The notes beneath the pieces are model-generated. The model ran no database searches, was not told the origin of the DNA, and worked only from the letters and a program-made list of their open reading frames with translations. Below are positions 9,285-18,247 of a DNA stretch of 64,000 bases, one piece after another. The stretch comes from Pseudomonas frederiksbergensis (lineage in GTDB: Bacteria > Pseudomonadota > Gammaproteobacteria > Pseudomonadales > Pseudomonadaceae): NCBI RefSeq assembly GCF_003732275.1, contig NZ_MOBM01000010.1, positions 115,284-179,283 on the forward strand, given 5' to 3'. Positions within the stretch are counted from its first letter, which is position 1. Every line of letters begins with the position of its first letter. The translations under genes were made by a program, and so were the position numbers.

Positions 9285-9998
9285 ATGCAAGAAGACATCG
9301 ACGCACCTGCCCGCAAGCGTGCCCATAACCTGGCCCATGATCTGGTGAGCAAACTGACCCAGAGCATCCTGCTCGGCCAGATGGTGCCGGGGGACAAGCT
9401 GCCGTCGGAGAACTCGATTGTTCAGGAACATGGGGTCAGTCGCACGGTGGTGCGCGAGGCAATCTCGAAGTTGCAGGCTTCGGGGCTGGTGGAAACCCGT
9501 CATGGCATCGGTACTTTTGTCCTCGAGCGAGCACCGGATCAGGGGCTGCGACTGAATGTCGATACCGCGCTGGGCGTGCGCAGCATTCTGGAGTTGCGCA
9601 TGGGCCTGGAAACCCAGGCGGCGGCGTTGGCAGCGGTTCGTCGCACAGACCAGCAGTTGGCACAGATGCGTGAAGCGCTGGATGACTATCAAAGCCTGCT
9701 GGCCAACAACGACAGTTGTGTCGAGGCAGACAAACGCTTCCATCTGCTGATCGCCGAAGCCACCGGCAATGTTTGCTTTACCGAGATCATGCAGCACCTG
9801 GGCAGCGCCATGATCCCCCGGACCCGCGTCAATGCCGCCGAGCGCGGGTCGGCGGATTTGAGCAAACTCGGGCAACTCGCCAACCTCGAACACGAGGCGA
9901 TTCTCAACGCCATCAAGCGCCAGGACCCGGATGCGGCGCGGGCGGCGATGTGGTTGCACCTGACTAACAGCCGCGACCGCTTTTCGGCTGATCGGTAG
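9285..9998 (+). CDS. FadR-subfamily GntR transcriptional regulator
   Basis: A 237-residue regulator. Residues about 12-80 form the GntR winged helix (GDKLPSENSIVQEHGVSRTVVREAISKLQASGLVE, with the GIGTFV wing). The rest is the all-helical FCD effector domain (LELRMGLETQAAALAA; a later RFHLLIAEATGN carries metal-binding His). It probably senses glucarate or a breakdown product and represses the divergent transporter-dehydratase operon; the ligand is inferred from context only. Confidence 0.88.
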   Translation: MQEDIDAPARKRAHNLAHDLVSKLTQSILLGQMVPGDKLPSENSIVQEHGVSRTVVREAISKLQASGLVETRHGIGTFVLERAPDQGLRLNVDTALGVRSILELRMGLETQAAALAAVRRTDQQLAQMREALDDYQSLLANNDSCVEADKRFHLLIAEATGNVCFTEIMQHLGSAMIPRTRVNAAERGSADLSKLGQLANLEHEAILNAIKRQDPDAARAAMWLHLTNSRDRFSADR

Positions 9999-10090
9999 CC
10001 GCCGTTGGTCTTCTCGATAGCACCCCGTTTGCAGGCTCGTTTCCAACCTGTACGGCCCAGATTCGCTGGACCTCATCAGTGAGGTGCGTC

Positions 10091-10333
10091 ATGGCTTACG
10101 AGCAAATCCTTCAAGGTGGAGTTTCTGATAACGACCCTGTCAGACCCATTCCCGATATGGACGATCCGTCGATGGATCACGACGCACCACCCGGCATGGA
10201 CCCTTCGCGAGACCCGGCCGATACGGACGTTGATCGTCCTGAAGACTGGAGGGACCCGGATCTGGACCCGGATCTGGATGACGACATTCCGGCGCCGGAT
10301 GAAGAAACGCCATTGTCCGACGACAGGCGATAA
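10091..10333 (+). CDS. Small acidic Asp/Pro-rich protein
   Basis: An 80-residue protein dominated by Asp and Pro (repeated DP units such as DPDLDPDLDDD), with no signal peptide or membrane segment and no recognised domain. It is almost certainly disordered. A GTGAGGTG ribosome-binding site precedes the ATG at 10091. A terminator follows directly. A second protein of the same composition is encoded at 39179-39631. I do not recognise a function. Confidence 0.65.
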   Translation: MAYEQILQGGVSDNDPVRPIPDMDDPSMDHDAPPGMDPSRDPADTDVDRPEDWRDPDLDPDLDDDIPAPDEETPLSDDRR

Positions 10334-10336
10334 ACG

Positions 10337-10363
10337 AAACCCGGCCGATGCGCCGGGTTTTTT
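10337..10363 (+). terminator. Rho-independent terminator
   Basis: AAACCCGGC/GCCGGGTTT stem with a 4-6 nt loop and a T run, just after the acidic-protein gene. Confidence 0.8.
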
Positions 10364-10444
10364 GTGGTTGCAGGTTTACCGCGTCATCGTTCTTCGCGGG
10401 CAAGCCTCGCTCCTGCAAAAGCACCGCCGCCGGATGCGATTGGC

Positions 10445-11599
10445 CTATCGAAATGAGCGATAGGCAATGGGGTCGATATAATTCGACTGCAGGTCCCGCT
10501 CCGGAATTTCCCAGATGATTTGCTTTGGTGGCGTTTCTTTGTAGGCCGGGTTGTTGAGGTAGCTGTTTGCAGCGCCGGAGAACGCTCCGCCGTCTTTGGC
10601 GAAGTTACCCACGGAGGCGCCCAGTGCCTGCTGCAGGAACCCTGCGAAGTTGGAGTTGCGCGAGAATGAGGTGCCGATGAGCGCGGTGTTGGGGAGGTCG
10701 GCATCGCCAAAGAGGTCTGCCTCAGTATCAGGGCTGTCGGCTGATACAACGGGAAGTTCGTGGGTGCTGGTTTGGGCGACCATTTCGGGTGCGGGTTGCC
10801 ATTTGAGCGGCAGCCAGTCGATGCCCGCCAGATGGACCAGATCGCCAGGTCGCAACGCGAGCGGGGCATGGCTTTCGTTGAATGACCTGCGTGGCGTTGC
10901 GCTGATGCCCAGGGTCTTCAGGCGCTGTGTGATGGCATCGGCCGCCGCCTTCGCGCCGGATTCGCTCCAGTGCGTATCGGTGCGCAACCAGGCACTGGCC
11001 CCCAGTGGCGTCAGCGCACCGGTGAGGTCCAGATTCGACACACCACCCACATCCAGCTTCGAGGTCCAGGCCCGGATGCGCCCTTCAAGAACGGCTGGGC
11101 GGTGCAGTGCGCAACGCTGCTCGGAGGCGATGCGGCTCTTGTCTGGAACGATGACCACCAGCAAGCTGATGTCACGTTGGGAGAGCTGCTGCTTCAGATC
11201 AATCACTGCCTGGACTTTCGCATCGGCATTGCGCTGCGCTTGATGATTGACCTTGAGCTCATCGGCCAAAAACAACCAGTCAGGACAACCCGAACGAACC
11301 CTCGGCCCGGTGTCTCTGAGCAGCAGCCAACTGACACCGCGCTCCAGCTCGGCAAAGGTCGTGGGGAGGTGAGCGTTCGACAGTTCCTTGGCGATCCGAT
11401 GAGTGATATCGCCGTCAAGAATCTGCGGGGTCAGCACTTTATCGGGTAAAAGCGAGATCTGCCCTGAGACAATCAGGCGGCCAGAGGACAGCATTCCGAC
11501 GAACAGGAATATCAGCAGCGCCACGCCTGCCAGCCGACTGCTGCGTATCGCCAGATCATCTGGCGGAGTGGGGGGCGGGGTGTGCTTTGGGGGCGTCAT
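10445..11599 (-). CDS. wssI: Cellulose O-acetylation protein WssI (AlgJ-like)
   Basis: A 384-residue protein with one N-terminal transmembrane anchor (about residues 22-45, AGVALLIFLFVGMLSSG), then a periplasmic SGNH-hydrolase-like domain of the AlgJ/AlgX type. The segment RTDTHWSESGAKAAADAI has the catalytic Asp-x-His, and GTSFSRNSNF the nucleophile Ser. In the P. fluorescens SBW25 wss operon this protein acts with WssF, G and H to acetylate cellulose. The start at 11599 overlaps the wssH stop by one base (TGATG), indicating translational coupling. It is the last gene of the operon here. Confidence 0.9.
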   Translation of the reverse strand: MTPPKHTPPPTPPDDLAIRSSRLAGVALLIFLFVGMLSSGRLIVSGQISLLPDKVLTPQILDGDITHRIAKELSNAHLPTTFAELERGVSWLLLRDTGPRVRSGCPDWLFLADELKVNHQAQRNADAKVQAVIDLKQQLSQRDISLLVVIVPDKSRIASEQRCALHRPAVLEGRIRAWTSKLDVGGVSNLDLTGALTPLGASAWLRTDTHWSESGAKAAADAITQRLKTLGISATPRRSFNESHAPLALRPGDLVHLAGIDWLPLKWQPAPEMVAQTSTHELPVVSADSPDTEADLFGDADLPNTALIGTSFSRNSNFAGFLQQALGASVGNFAKDGGAFSGAANSYLNNPAYKETPPKQIIWEIPERDLQSNYIDPIAYRSFR

Positions 11600-13008
11600 C
11601 AGAATTGAAAGTACAGGAAGGGGACGGTTTCGCGACTGGCGATCAGTGCGAACGACAGCATGAAACCGGCAATGGGCCAAAGGGCGGCGGTGTAGAGAAA
11701 AAGGCCGCCCAATCGATTCTCACAGTAAGGGCGCAGCAGCGGTGCGATGACACCGAACACACCCAGCAAACCCGCAAGGCCGTGTACCGGGCGCAGGGTC
11801 GCGGACAGTTCATCACCGAGGGCGATGCCCTGCAGGCCGAACTGTCCGGCATACAGGCTCAGCGCGCTATGAAAGTCAGGGGCGCGGAACAGTGTCCAGG
11901 CCAGACAGACGAACAGCAGTGTCAGCCCATGAGAAAGCACCGGCGGTACCGGGGGCAGGGTAGAGCTGTTCCAGGCACGATTCACACACAACGCAATGCC
12001 ATGGGCGCTGCCCCACAGCAGATAATTCCAGCTATCGCCACCGTGCCAGAGGCCGGCGATGGCCATGATCAGGAACAGGTTGCGATAGGTTTTCCAGGTG
12101 CCGTTGCGATTGCCGCCCAGCGAAATATACAAATAGTCACGTAACCAGCTGGACAGCGACAGGTGCCAGCGACGCCAGAAGTCCTGGATGCTGTTGGCCA
12201 GATACGGACGGTCGAAGTTCTCGGGAAAGTGAAAACCCAGCATCAGTCCCAGCCCAATGGCCATGGCACTGTAGCCGGCGAAGTCGAAGAACAGTTGCAG
12301 GGAGTAGGCAAGGCAGCCAACCCAGGCGTCGGAGAGGCTGGGGTTCGGCAAACTGAACGCCACATCGACCACGGGCGACAGGGTGTCGGCCACCAGGACC
12401 TTCATGCACATCCCGACCATGAACCGGCGTGCGCCCAGCGAGAAATTCTGCAGGTTGAAGTCACGCTGATTCAGCTCACGCCGAACCCAGTCATAGCGAA
12501 TGATGGGGCCGGCGACCGAATGGCCGAACATCGAAATATAGGTGGCGTAATTAATGAAACTGCGTTCGACCGGCACGGTGCGACGGTGTACATCCACCAG
12601 ATAGGAAATCGCCTGCAATACGATAAACGATAGCCCGGCCGGCATGATGACCCGCTGCCAGTCCAGCGGCATGGCGCCATACCAGGTGACGGCATCGATC
12701 CATGTGCCGGCGACGATGTTGGCGTACTTGTACCAGCACAGCACCGCCGTGTTGAGCACGATCAATGTCGCGAGTAGCCGCACACGGCCCTTGCCTTCTT
12801 CCCTCAAGGCGTTAATCAGCAAGCCGCCGGCCCACGCCGTGATCGTCAGTACCACATGCACTGCGAGAAACCGGGGGCTCAACCAGCCATAGAACAGCCA
12901 GCTGCCGATCAGTAGCGTGATGTTGCGCCACGCAGCTGGGCACACTGCATATGTGCACAAGAACAGCGGCAGGAACAACGTCAGAAACTCGAGAGAGGCA
13001 AAAACCAT
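11599..13008 (-). CDS. wssH: MBOAT acyltransferase for cellulose acetylation WssH (AlgI-like)
   Basis: A 469-residue multi-pass membrane protein of the MBOAT/AlgI family. Conserved features include the start MVFASLEFLTLFLPLF, the FAGYSAMAIGLG stretch, FWRRWHLSLSSWLRDYLY and GLWHGGDSWNYLLWG with the MBOAT active-site His. It moves acetyl groups across the inner membrane to the periplasmic acetylation proteins. The sequence resembles AlgI of alginate synthesis, but its position downstream of cellulose synthase genes identifies it as WssH. The start lies 19 bp after the wssG stop. Confidence 0.92.
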   Translation of the reverse strand: MVFASLEFLTLFLPLFLCTYAVCPAAWRNITLLIGSWLFYGWLSPRFLAVHVVLTITAWAGGLLINALREEGKGRVRLLATLIVLNTAVLCWYKYANIVAGTWIDAVTWYGAMPLDWQRVIMPAGLSFIVLQAISYLVDVHRRTVPVERSFINYATYISMFGHSVAGPIIRYDWVRRELNQRDFNLQNFSLGARRFMVGMCMKVLVADTLSPVVDVAFSLPNPSLSDAWVGCLAYSLQLFFDFAGYSAMAIGLGLMLGFHFPENFDRPYLANSIQDFWRRWHLSLSSWLRDYLYISLGGNRNGTWKTYRNLFLIMAIAGLWHGGDSWNYLLWGSAHGIALCVNRAWNSSTLPPVPPVLSHGLTLLFVCLAWTLFRAPDFHSALSLYAGQFGLQGIALGDELSATLRPVHGLAGLLGVFGVIAPLLRPYCENRLGGLFLYTAALWPIAGFMLSFALIASRETVPFLYFQF

Positions 13009-13026
13009 GGTGGTGGCGCGATCCGA

Positions 13027-13701
13027 TCAGTGGGCCAGGACGTCAGTCGCGAGCAGCAGGTATGGACCATTTGCGCCAGGCAGCAGCACAACGCTGTAGC
13101 GCTCGCCGGCCTTGAGCTGGCCCAAGTCAAGCGGGGCACCGACGTTGGTTTGAGCGCAGACCAATTGAACCGACAGGCTGACCGGGTTGATCGTTCGGCG
13201 TTGCACGCTGCCGTCGGCCACCTCCTTGAACAGGTCGGCGTTCTTCCCCGCAGCGCGCAAACCGGCCTGGGTGCATGCTGGATCGGCGCTGATAAACGCC
13301 AGCGAGGCTCTCAGGCTATTGAAGTCGTCGGGTTGCTCACGGATGACCACCTGGCGGATACCTTGAGTGCTGTCTGGCAAAGCGATCACGCTGGCGAATT
13401 CGCCTGCTGCCACCTGGATGTCCAGCGGCTGGCTTTTGCCGTTGCGTTCCAGAGTGCCCTTGATCGGCTGGTTGGCGGGCACGGGCAGGTAGTCGGACAC
13501 GGCATTCGAGCCTTCCAGTTTGAGGCTTGCCCGAGAGCCTTCGGCCAGTAGTTGCAACGGTCGGTCGGCGGCGTTGATAAAGCGCAGGAAAGCCGAGTCC
13601 TGATCCGGGCCCGTCGGGTACAGGGCAATGTCGGCGGCCTGAGCGTGCAGGCTCAGCATCAAGGGCGCGAACAGCGCCCAGCCCCATGCGGATCGGATCA
13701 T
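13027..13701 (-). CDS. wssG: Periplasmic cellulose acetylation protein WssG (AlgF-like)
   Basis: A 224-residue secreted protein with a signal peptide ending near AQAADIALYPTG. It resembles AlgF, the periplasmic accessory of alginate acetylation, with LRASLAFISADPACT and LSVQLVCAQ. Its ATG overlaps the wssF stop by four bases. Its role in passing acetyl groups to the polymer is inferred from the wss and alg systems. Confidence 0.85.
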   Translation of the reverse strand: MIRSAWGWALFAPLMLSLHAQAADIALYPTGPDQDSAFLRFINAADRPLQLLAEGSRASLKLEGSNAVSDYLPVPANQPIKGTLERNGKSQPLDIQVAAGEFASVIALPDSTQGIRQVVIREQPDDFNSLRASLAFISADPACTQAGLRAAGKNADLFKEVADGSVQRRTINPVSLSVQLVCAQTNVGAPLDLGQLKAGERYSVVLLPGANGPYLLLATDVLAH

Positions 13702-14366
13702 TTGCCGGCTCCAGTGCTGCTAACGGTGTCGGCGGGCAGTTTGGCCAACGCACCGCCAATCGCAGTGCCCCATGCTTGATAACCGGCGACGGTGAAGTGC
13801 TGCCCGTCGGTGGTGATCCACTGCCCGGGTTTGGAGAACGTCAGCGAATCGATGTAGGTGCAAGGGGCCACGTTCGCGGCCAAAAACTGCGACATCAACT
13901 GGGTGCGGGCATCATTTTTCTGGTACATGCCGCCGGCTTTGCCCCAGGCCGGGCCCACCCAGGCGCAACGGGTCCCGGTGCCCGCGATGGCCTTGGCCAG
14001 GCCGGTGACGCTTTGCCATGCCCAGGCCTTCGGAAATACTGGCTTGTCATAGGACGCCATGGTGTCGCCGATGACCAGTATCACCAGGTCGGGTTTGTCG
14101 GCGGCGATCAGGTCCTGGATCGGTGTGGTGGTTGCCTCGCGCCCTTTGATCACGATCTTGTCGTTGCCTTTGCGCTCGGCGCCGCAGTCGACCTTTTTGC
14201 TGATCAGCCAGTCGCCGGCGCTGGCACCGCAGGCACCGATGGAATGAACCTGGGCGCCTTGGCGAGTCAGGTTGTCGTGCAGCGGCTCCAGCAAATGGTC
14301 CGCGAGGCTCATATGGCTCTCCCCAAGAACAAGGAGGGACAGGCCGGCAAGGGCAGAAGTGGGCAT
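13698..14366 (-). CDS. wssF: Cellulose acetylation accessory protein WssF (SGNH-like)
   Basis: A 222-residue protein with a hydrophobic N-terminus running straight into GESHMS, a variant of the SGNH/GDSL block I. Later VILVIGDT and the C-terminal DGQHFTVAGYQAWG match blocks III-V, with Asp and His of the hydrolase triad. The serine sits in GESH where GDSx is usual. In SBW25 WssF is part of the acetylation set. It lies 17 bp downstream of wssE. Confidence 0.85.
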   Translation of the reverse strand: MPTSALAGLSLLVLGESHMSLADHLLEPLHDNLTRQGAQVHSIGACGASAGDWLISKKVDCGAERKGNDKIVIKGREATTTPIQDLIAADKPDLVILVIGDTMASYDKPVFPKAWAWQSVTGLAKAIAGTGTRCAWVGPAWGKAGGMYQKNDARTQLMSQFLAANVAPCTYIDSLTFSKPGQWITTDGQHFTVAGYQAWGTAIGGALAKLPADTVSSTGAGK

Positions 14367-14383
14367 CGAAAACTCCAGAATGA

Positions 14384-17300
14384 TCAGTTGGAATAAGGCG
14401 AGGTGTACGGGCTGACCGGCAGGCTCATGGGGCCGCTGATGTCCTCGAACTGGTAGCGCAAAGACAGGGCGCCGCTGAGTTGTTGGTAGTCGCGGGCGTT
14501 GTCCAGGCCCAGATTGGCGCCCAGCAGGAACTTCGAAGCGACCTTGTATTCAGCCGCCGCGGCGACGCTGTAGCCGATCCCGGTTTTGTTTTGCCCTTCG
14601 TAGCGCAAACCCGAGGCCGCTTGCATGGCTTTGTCGTTGGGGAAGTAGTCGGCGCTGTCCTGCTCGAAATGCTGCACGCCGACCGAGCCCTTGACTTGAT
14701 ACGTCAAGCGTCCGGAGCGTTGTGCCCAGGTCACTGGCACGCCCAGGGCGAAGAACGTCTGCGGGCTGAAATAGCCGCCGTGGCCATAAGTGAAATAGTC
14801 CTGGTTGTTGGCGTAGCTCATGCCGGTCATGCTCAGGCCGACGGTCAGCTTGCTGTCCGTTGCATTTTGCAGGTACCAGTACACACCGCTGCCCAGTTCG
14901 CTGCGGCTGTTGGACTCGACATGGTTGCCCCATAGCTGGTGCCAGGAGGCGTAGCCATAGGCACCGACTTCGTTGTCGTCAAAGCTCAACTGGCCACGCC
15001 CGCCATTGGCGGTCACGCCACCCCAGGACTGCCCGCTGCGTTTGTCCGTGGTGCCGGCAAACGAGGTGACGCTGTCAGTCACCGGACGCCGGGAAACGCT
15101 CACGCCGTAACGGACATTAGAGGTGTCGCTCACCGGGCGATCAATGCTGATGCCGCCGGTGGCGGTGGTGTATTTGAAACCGAGCGGAGTGGTGCCGAGA
15201 TCAGCTTTGAACCCATCCGCGGGCCGTTGAATAGCGACGGAAAGGCCGACACCCTCGGCTTTTTGCGAGCCGACGCCGTCGCTCTGCGCACCGCTACCAA
15301 AACGCGACAGCGCCTCGCCGCTGACACTGCCGGCGTTCAGTGAGACGGGCGTCACACGCAGGGCGACGCGGCTTTCATCCAGCGGGATATTGATTTCCAG
15401 CGGTGTTTCAATATCGGTCAGTTTGCTCAGCCCCGACTCACTGTTGTTGCTGCGAATACTCACACCCTGGGTGACGTAGGCACTGCGCTCCTGAAGGATT
15501 TTATTCAGCGCCTGTTGCGCGGGGCTGATGTCCTCGCTCACCAGTGCTGCGCGCGGCAGCTGCGACTCGAATGAATTGCTCGCTTGCTGCGGCCTTGGCG
15601 GGGCGTCGATGCCAAAGGGGGTGTGAGACCTCACGCTGCCCGGCATCTCCTGGACCGGTGGCGGGATCGCTGCCAGCAAAGTGTCGCGACTGACCTCGCT
15701 ACGTGGCCCCGACACCCCCGCAAAAGGGTTGGGCGCCACCGTAGAACCGCTCAGTTGGCCGCCCTGGCTTCTGCGTTTCTCGCTCTGTTCAATGGCCACC
15801 GCTTTGCGCAGCAGATCGGTCGCCGTGCCGGCCTCGCCCATGTTCTGGTAGAGGCGGGCGGCTTCTGTCAGCGTTTGAGGGTTGCCGGATTCAGTCTTGA
15901 GCAGCTGTTGCAGTGCCTGTTCGGCAAAGGCAGTGTCATGTGCCAACACCGCCGCGTCGGCGGCACCCAACAGCAGTTGCGGGTCGTTCGGCTGACGTTG
16001 TAACAGCGGTTTGTAGAGTTCGAGGGCTTTTGCCGTGTCGCCGTTGGCCGAGTACATCCGTGCCAGGGCCGCGACGGCAGCGCTGTCACCGGGACGTTGC
16101 GCCAGTGCGGGCGCCAGCGTGTCATAAGCGCTGGCCAGATTGCCTCGTTCACGCAGCTGGTCAGCCTGGCGGATGCGATAGAGATAGAGCAGGTCGTCGA
16201 AACGCTTGCGAGCCGGCGCGTTCAAGGGCCTGTTCTGAAGGTCGCGCAGAATCTCGTTGACCTGTGCGTCTTCTCCGGTTTTAAGCAGGACAGCGGCGTA
16301 TTGCAGGATGAAGTCCGCCGAGGGCGCCGTGGTGTTTTGCAACTGGCCGCGCATGAGGGCCAGCGCACGGGTTGGCTCGCCGATGTCGACATACGCCGAG
16401 GCCAGGCTCGCCGTGCGATCCGGACTGTTGTTGGCCATCGGCTGAATACGATCAAGCAAGGTCAGGGCTTCCTGGCGCTGTCCGCGCTTGCCCAACTCGA
16501 TCGCCTGGCTGAGTTGCAGGTTGAGGCTGACATCCGCGGCCAGCGCGTCCATGTCCGGGGTGCGCTGGTCGGGGCGCAAGCGTCCCAACGTTGTCTGGGC
16601 GGCTTTCCACTCACCCATCTGGACCGACAGCAAGGCGCTGACGTAAAGCGCATCGGCATTGTCGGGGTGGGCCTGGAGCATGGCGTTGATCAGGTCCCGA
16701 GCCTTTTGCGGTTCGCCCATCGCCAGGTTCAGGCGGGCCAGGGCGAAACGTGTCCAGATGTTGTCCGGCTCAACGCGCAGCGCGTCTTGCAAGGCGTTGC
16801 GCGCAGCGGGCAGGTCGTTGCGTTGTTCGGCGAGGGCGGCCTGTTGCGTCGCGCGCAAGGCTTGCAAGCGTGCGGACTGGCCGATCTTTACCTGTCCGGT
16901 GGCGGGCAGACTGTTGATCAGTTGCAGGGCTTCATCGTTCTTGCCGCTCTTGAGCAGCACATTGACCAGCCCTTCCAGTGCTTGAGGGTCGTCGCGGCGC
17001 TGGTTCAAGATCTGCCGATAGTTGCGCTGAGCGTCATCGAACTGGCCCGCGCTGGCCTGAATATCCGCCAGGGCGAGGCGAGCATCTACCCCGTTTGGAT
17101 TCAGCCGCAGCGCCTGGTTGACCAAGACCTGTGCCTGAGCTGCCTGGCCTTTGGCCTGGGCGTCGCGGGCCTGCTGCAACGCCGACCAGTAGCGCACTTC
17201 ATTCAGCGCAACTTGCCAGTGGCTGCCGTCGTTTTGTCGCGTGGCCTGACCCAGGAGCTTTTCCGCTTCGGCCAGCCGGTGTTGCTGCTGGCGAATAACC

Positions 17301-18247
17301 CCAAGGCCGCCCAGCGCGTCAGCATCATCGGGCCGGGTTTTCAAACGTGCTTGAAAAGCCTGTTCGGCGGTGGCCTGATCGCCTTCCTTGAGCGCCTTCA
17401 GACCGCGCGCCACTTCGGCGGGCGGTTGCCATTCCTTGCTGGCCGTCGTTGCCACCTGTTGCTTGCCCTTGTTCATCTGCGCCCGGATTTCCACGTCATC
17501 CGGATGCGTCTTGAGGTACGCCTCGAACAACGGCACTTGTGCCGGATTGGGCGGACCGATCCAGGTCAGCGCCAGGCGCCAGCTTTCGTCGGCATCACCG
17601 GCAATGTCCGCACGCTGGGTCAGCGCGGCCAGGGCGCGGATGCCCTCGGCACGGCTGTCTTCTCGGCGGACCAGATGCTTGGCGTAAAACAGCGCGACGA
17701 TCGAGTCGTTGGGCATCTCGCGTTGCAGGCGCTGAAGTCCGCTGCGTGCCTCAGCCCAGTCCGCCTGATTGAAGGCAAGGTTGTTGTAATACTCACGGCC
17801 GATCGTACCTTGAGGTGGACGGCCATCGAACAGCGAGCGAAACACTGCAGTTGCCTTGTCACGCTCACCGGCATCGACGAGGCGCCGAGCCTCTTCCAGA
17901 CGCTGCTGGTTCTGCGGTTGGGCCATGCTGATGTCCTGCGCCAATTGCAGTGCTTGCCTGGGCGGTGGCTGGATGGCCTGCAAGCGGGCGAGGTATTGCT
18001 GCGCCTGTTGTGGCTTGCCCTGTTGCACGCCGATCAAGCCCAGGCCATACAGTGCGTCAACCTGGGCCGGGTCCAGCAGCAGGACTTTCAGCCAGACTTC
18101 CGCCGCGCGTTGAGGGTTGTTGTGCAATTGCCAGTACTGCCCCTGCTCGACGAGTAATGTCTGTGGTGTCGGACTTTGAGCGTGGGCAGCAGCGGCCGTC
18201 CATGTGCTCATGACGGCGATGGCTAGCGTGCGGTAGTGCGCGTGCAT
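14384..18247 (-). CDS. wssE: Cellulose export outer-membrane protein WssE (BcsC)
   Basis: A 1287-residue protein, the largest of the window. A signal peptide (TAAAAHA) is followed by roughly 800 residues of tetratricopeptide repeats (for example NPQRAAEVWLKVLLLDPAQVDALYGLG and many A-L-P spaced repeats). The last 350 residues form the BCSC_C beta-barrel domain, with YTTATGGISIDRPVSDTSNVRYG and a final strand. It forms the periplasmic scaffold and outer-membrane pore through which cellulose leaves the cell. Its start overlaps wssD by 25 bp. Confidence 0.93.
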   Translation of the reverse strand: MHAHYRTLAIAVMSTWTAAAAHAQSPTPQTLLVEQGQYWQLHNNPQRAAEVWLKVLLLDPAQVDALYGLGLIGVQQGKPQQAQQYLARLQAIQPPPRQALQLAQDISMAQPQNQQRLEEARRLVDAGERDKATAVFRSLFDGRPPQGTIGREYYNNLAFNQADWAEARSGLQRLQREMPNDSIVALFYAKHLVRREDSRAEGIRALAALTQRADIAGDADESWRLALTWIGPPNPAQVPLFEAYLKTHPDDVEIRAQMNKGKQQVATTASKEWQPPAEVARGLKALKEGDQATAEQAFQARLKTRPDDADALGGLGVIRQQQHRLAEAEKLLGQATRQNDGSHWQVALNEVRYWSALQQARDAQAKGQAAQAQVLVNQALRLNPNGVDARLALADIQASAGQFDDAQRNYRQILNQRRDDPQALEGLVNVLLKSGKNDEALQLINSLPATGQVKIGQSARLQALRATQQAALAEQRNDLPAARNALQDALRVEPDNIWTRFALARLNLAMGEPQKARDLINAMLQAHPDNADALYVSALLSVQMGEWKAAQTTLGRLRPDQRTPDMDALAADVSLNLQLSQAIELGKRGQRQEALTLLDRIQPMANNSPDRTASLASAYVDIGEPTRALALMRGQLQNTTAPSADFILQYAAVLLKTGEDAQVNEILRDLQNRPLNAPARKRFDDLLYLYRIRQADQLRERGNLASAYDTLAPALAQRPGDSAAVAALARMYSANGDTAKALELYKPLLQRQPNDPQLLLGAADAAVLAHDTAFAEQALQQLLKTESGNPQTLTEAARLYQNMGEAGTATDLLRKAVAIEQSEKRRSQGGQLSGSTVAPNPFAGVSGPRSEVSRDTLLAAIPPPVQEMPGSVRSHTPFGIDAPPRPQQASNSFESQLPRAALVSEDISPAQQALNKILQERSAYVTQGVSIRSNNSESGLSKLTDIETPLEINIPLDESRVALRVTPVSLNAGSVSGEALSRFGSGAQSDGVGSQKAEGVGLSVAIQRPADGFKADLGTTPLGFKYTTATGGISIDRPVSDTSNVRYGVSVSRRPVTDSVTSFAGTTDKRSGQSWGGVTANGGRGQLSFDDNEVGAYGYASWHQLWGNHVESNSRSELGSGVYWYLQNATDSKLTVGLSMTGMSYANNQDYFTYGHGGYFSPQTFFALGVPVTWAQRSGRLTYQVKGSVGVQHFEQDSADYFPNDKAMQAASGLRYEGQNKTGIGYSVAAAAEYKVASKFLLGANLGLDNARDYQQLSGALSLRYQFEDISGPMSLPVSPYTSPYSN

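Noticed and set aside
16097..18157. Long plus-strand frame inside wssE
   Set aside because: Antisense shadow of the tetratricopeptide region; no domain or ribosome-binding site.
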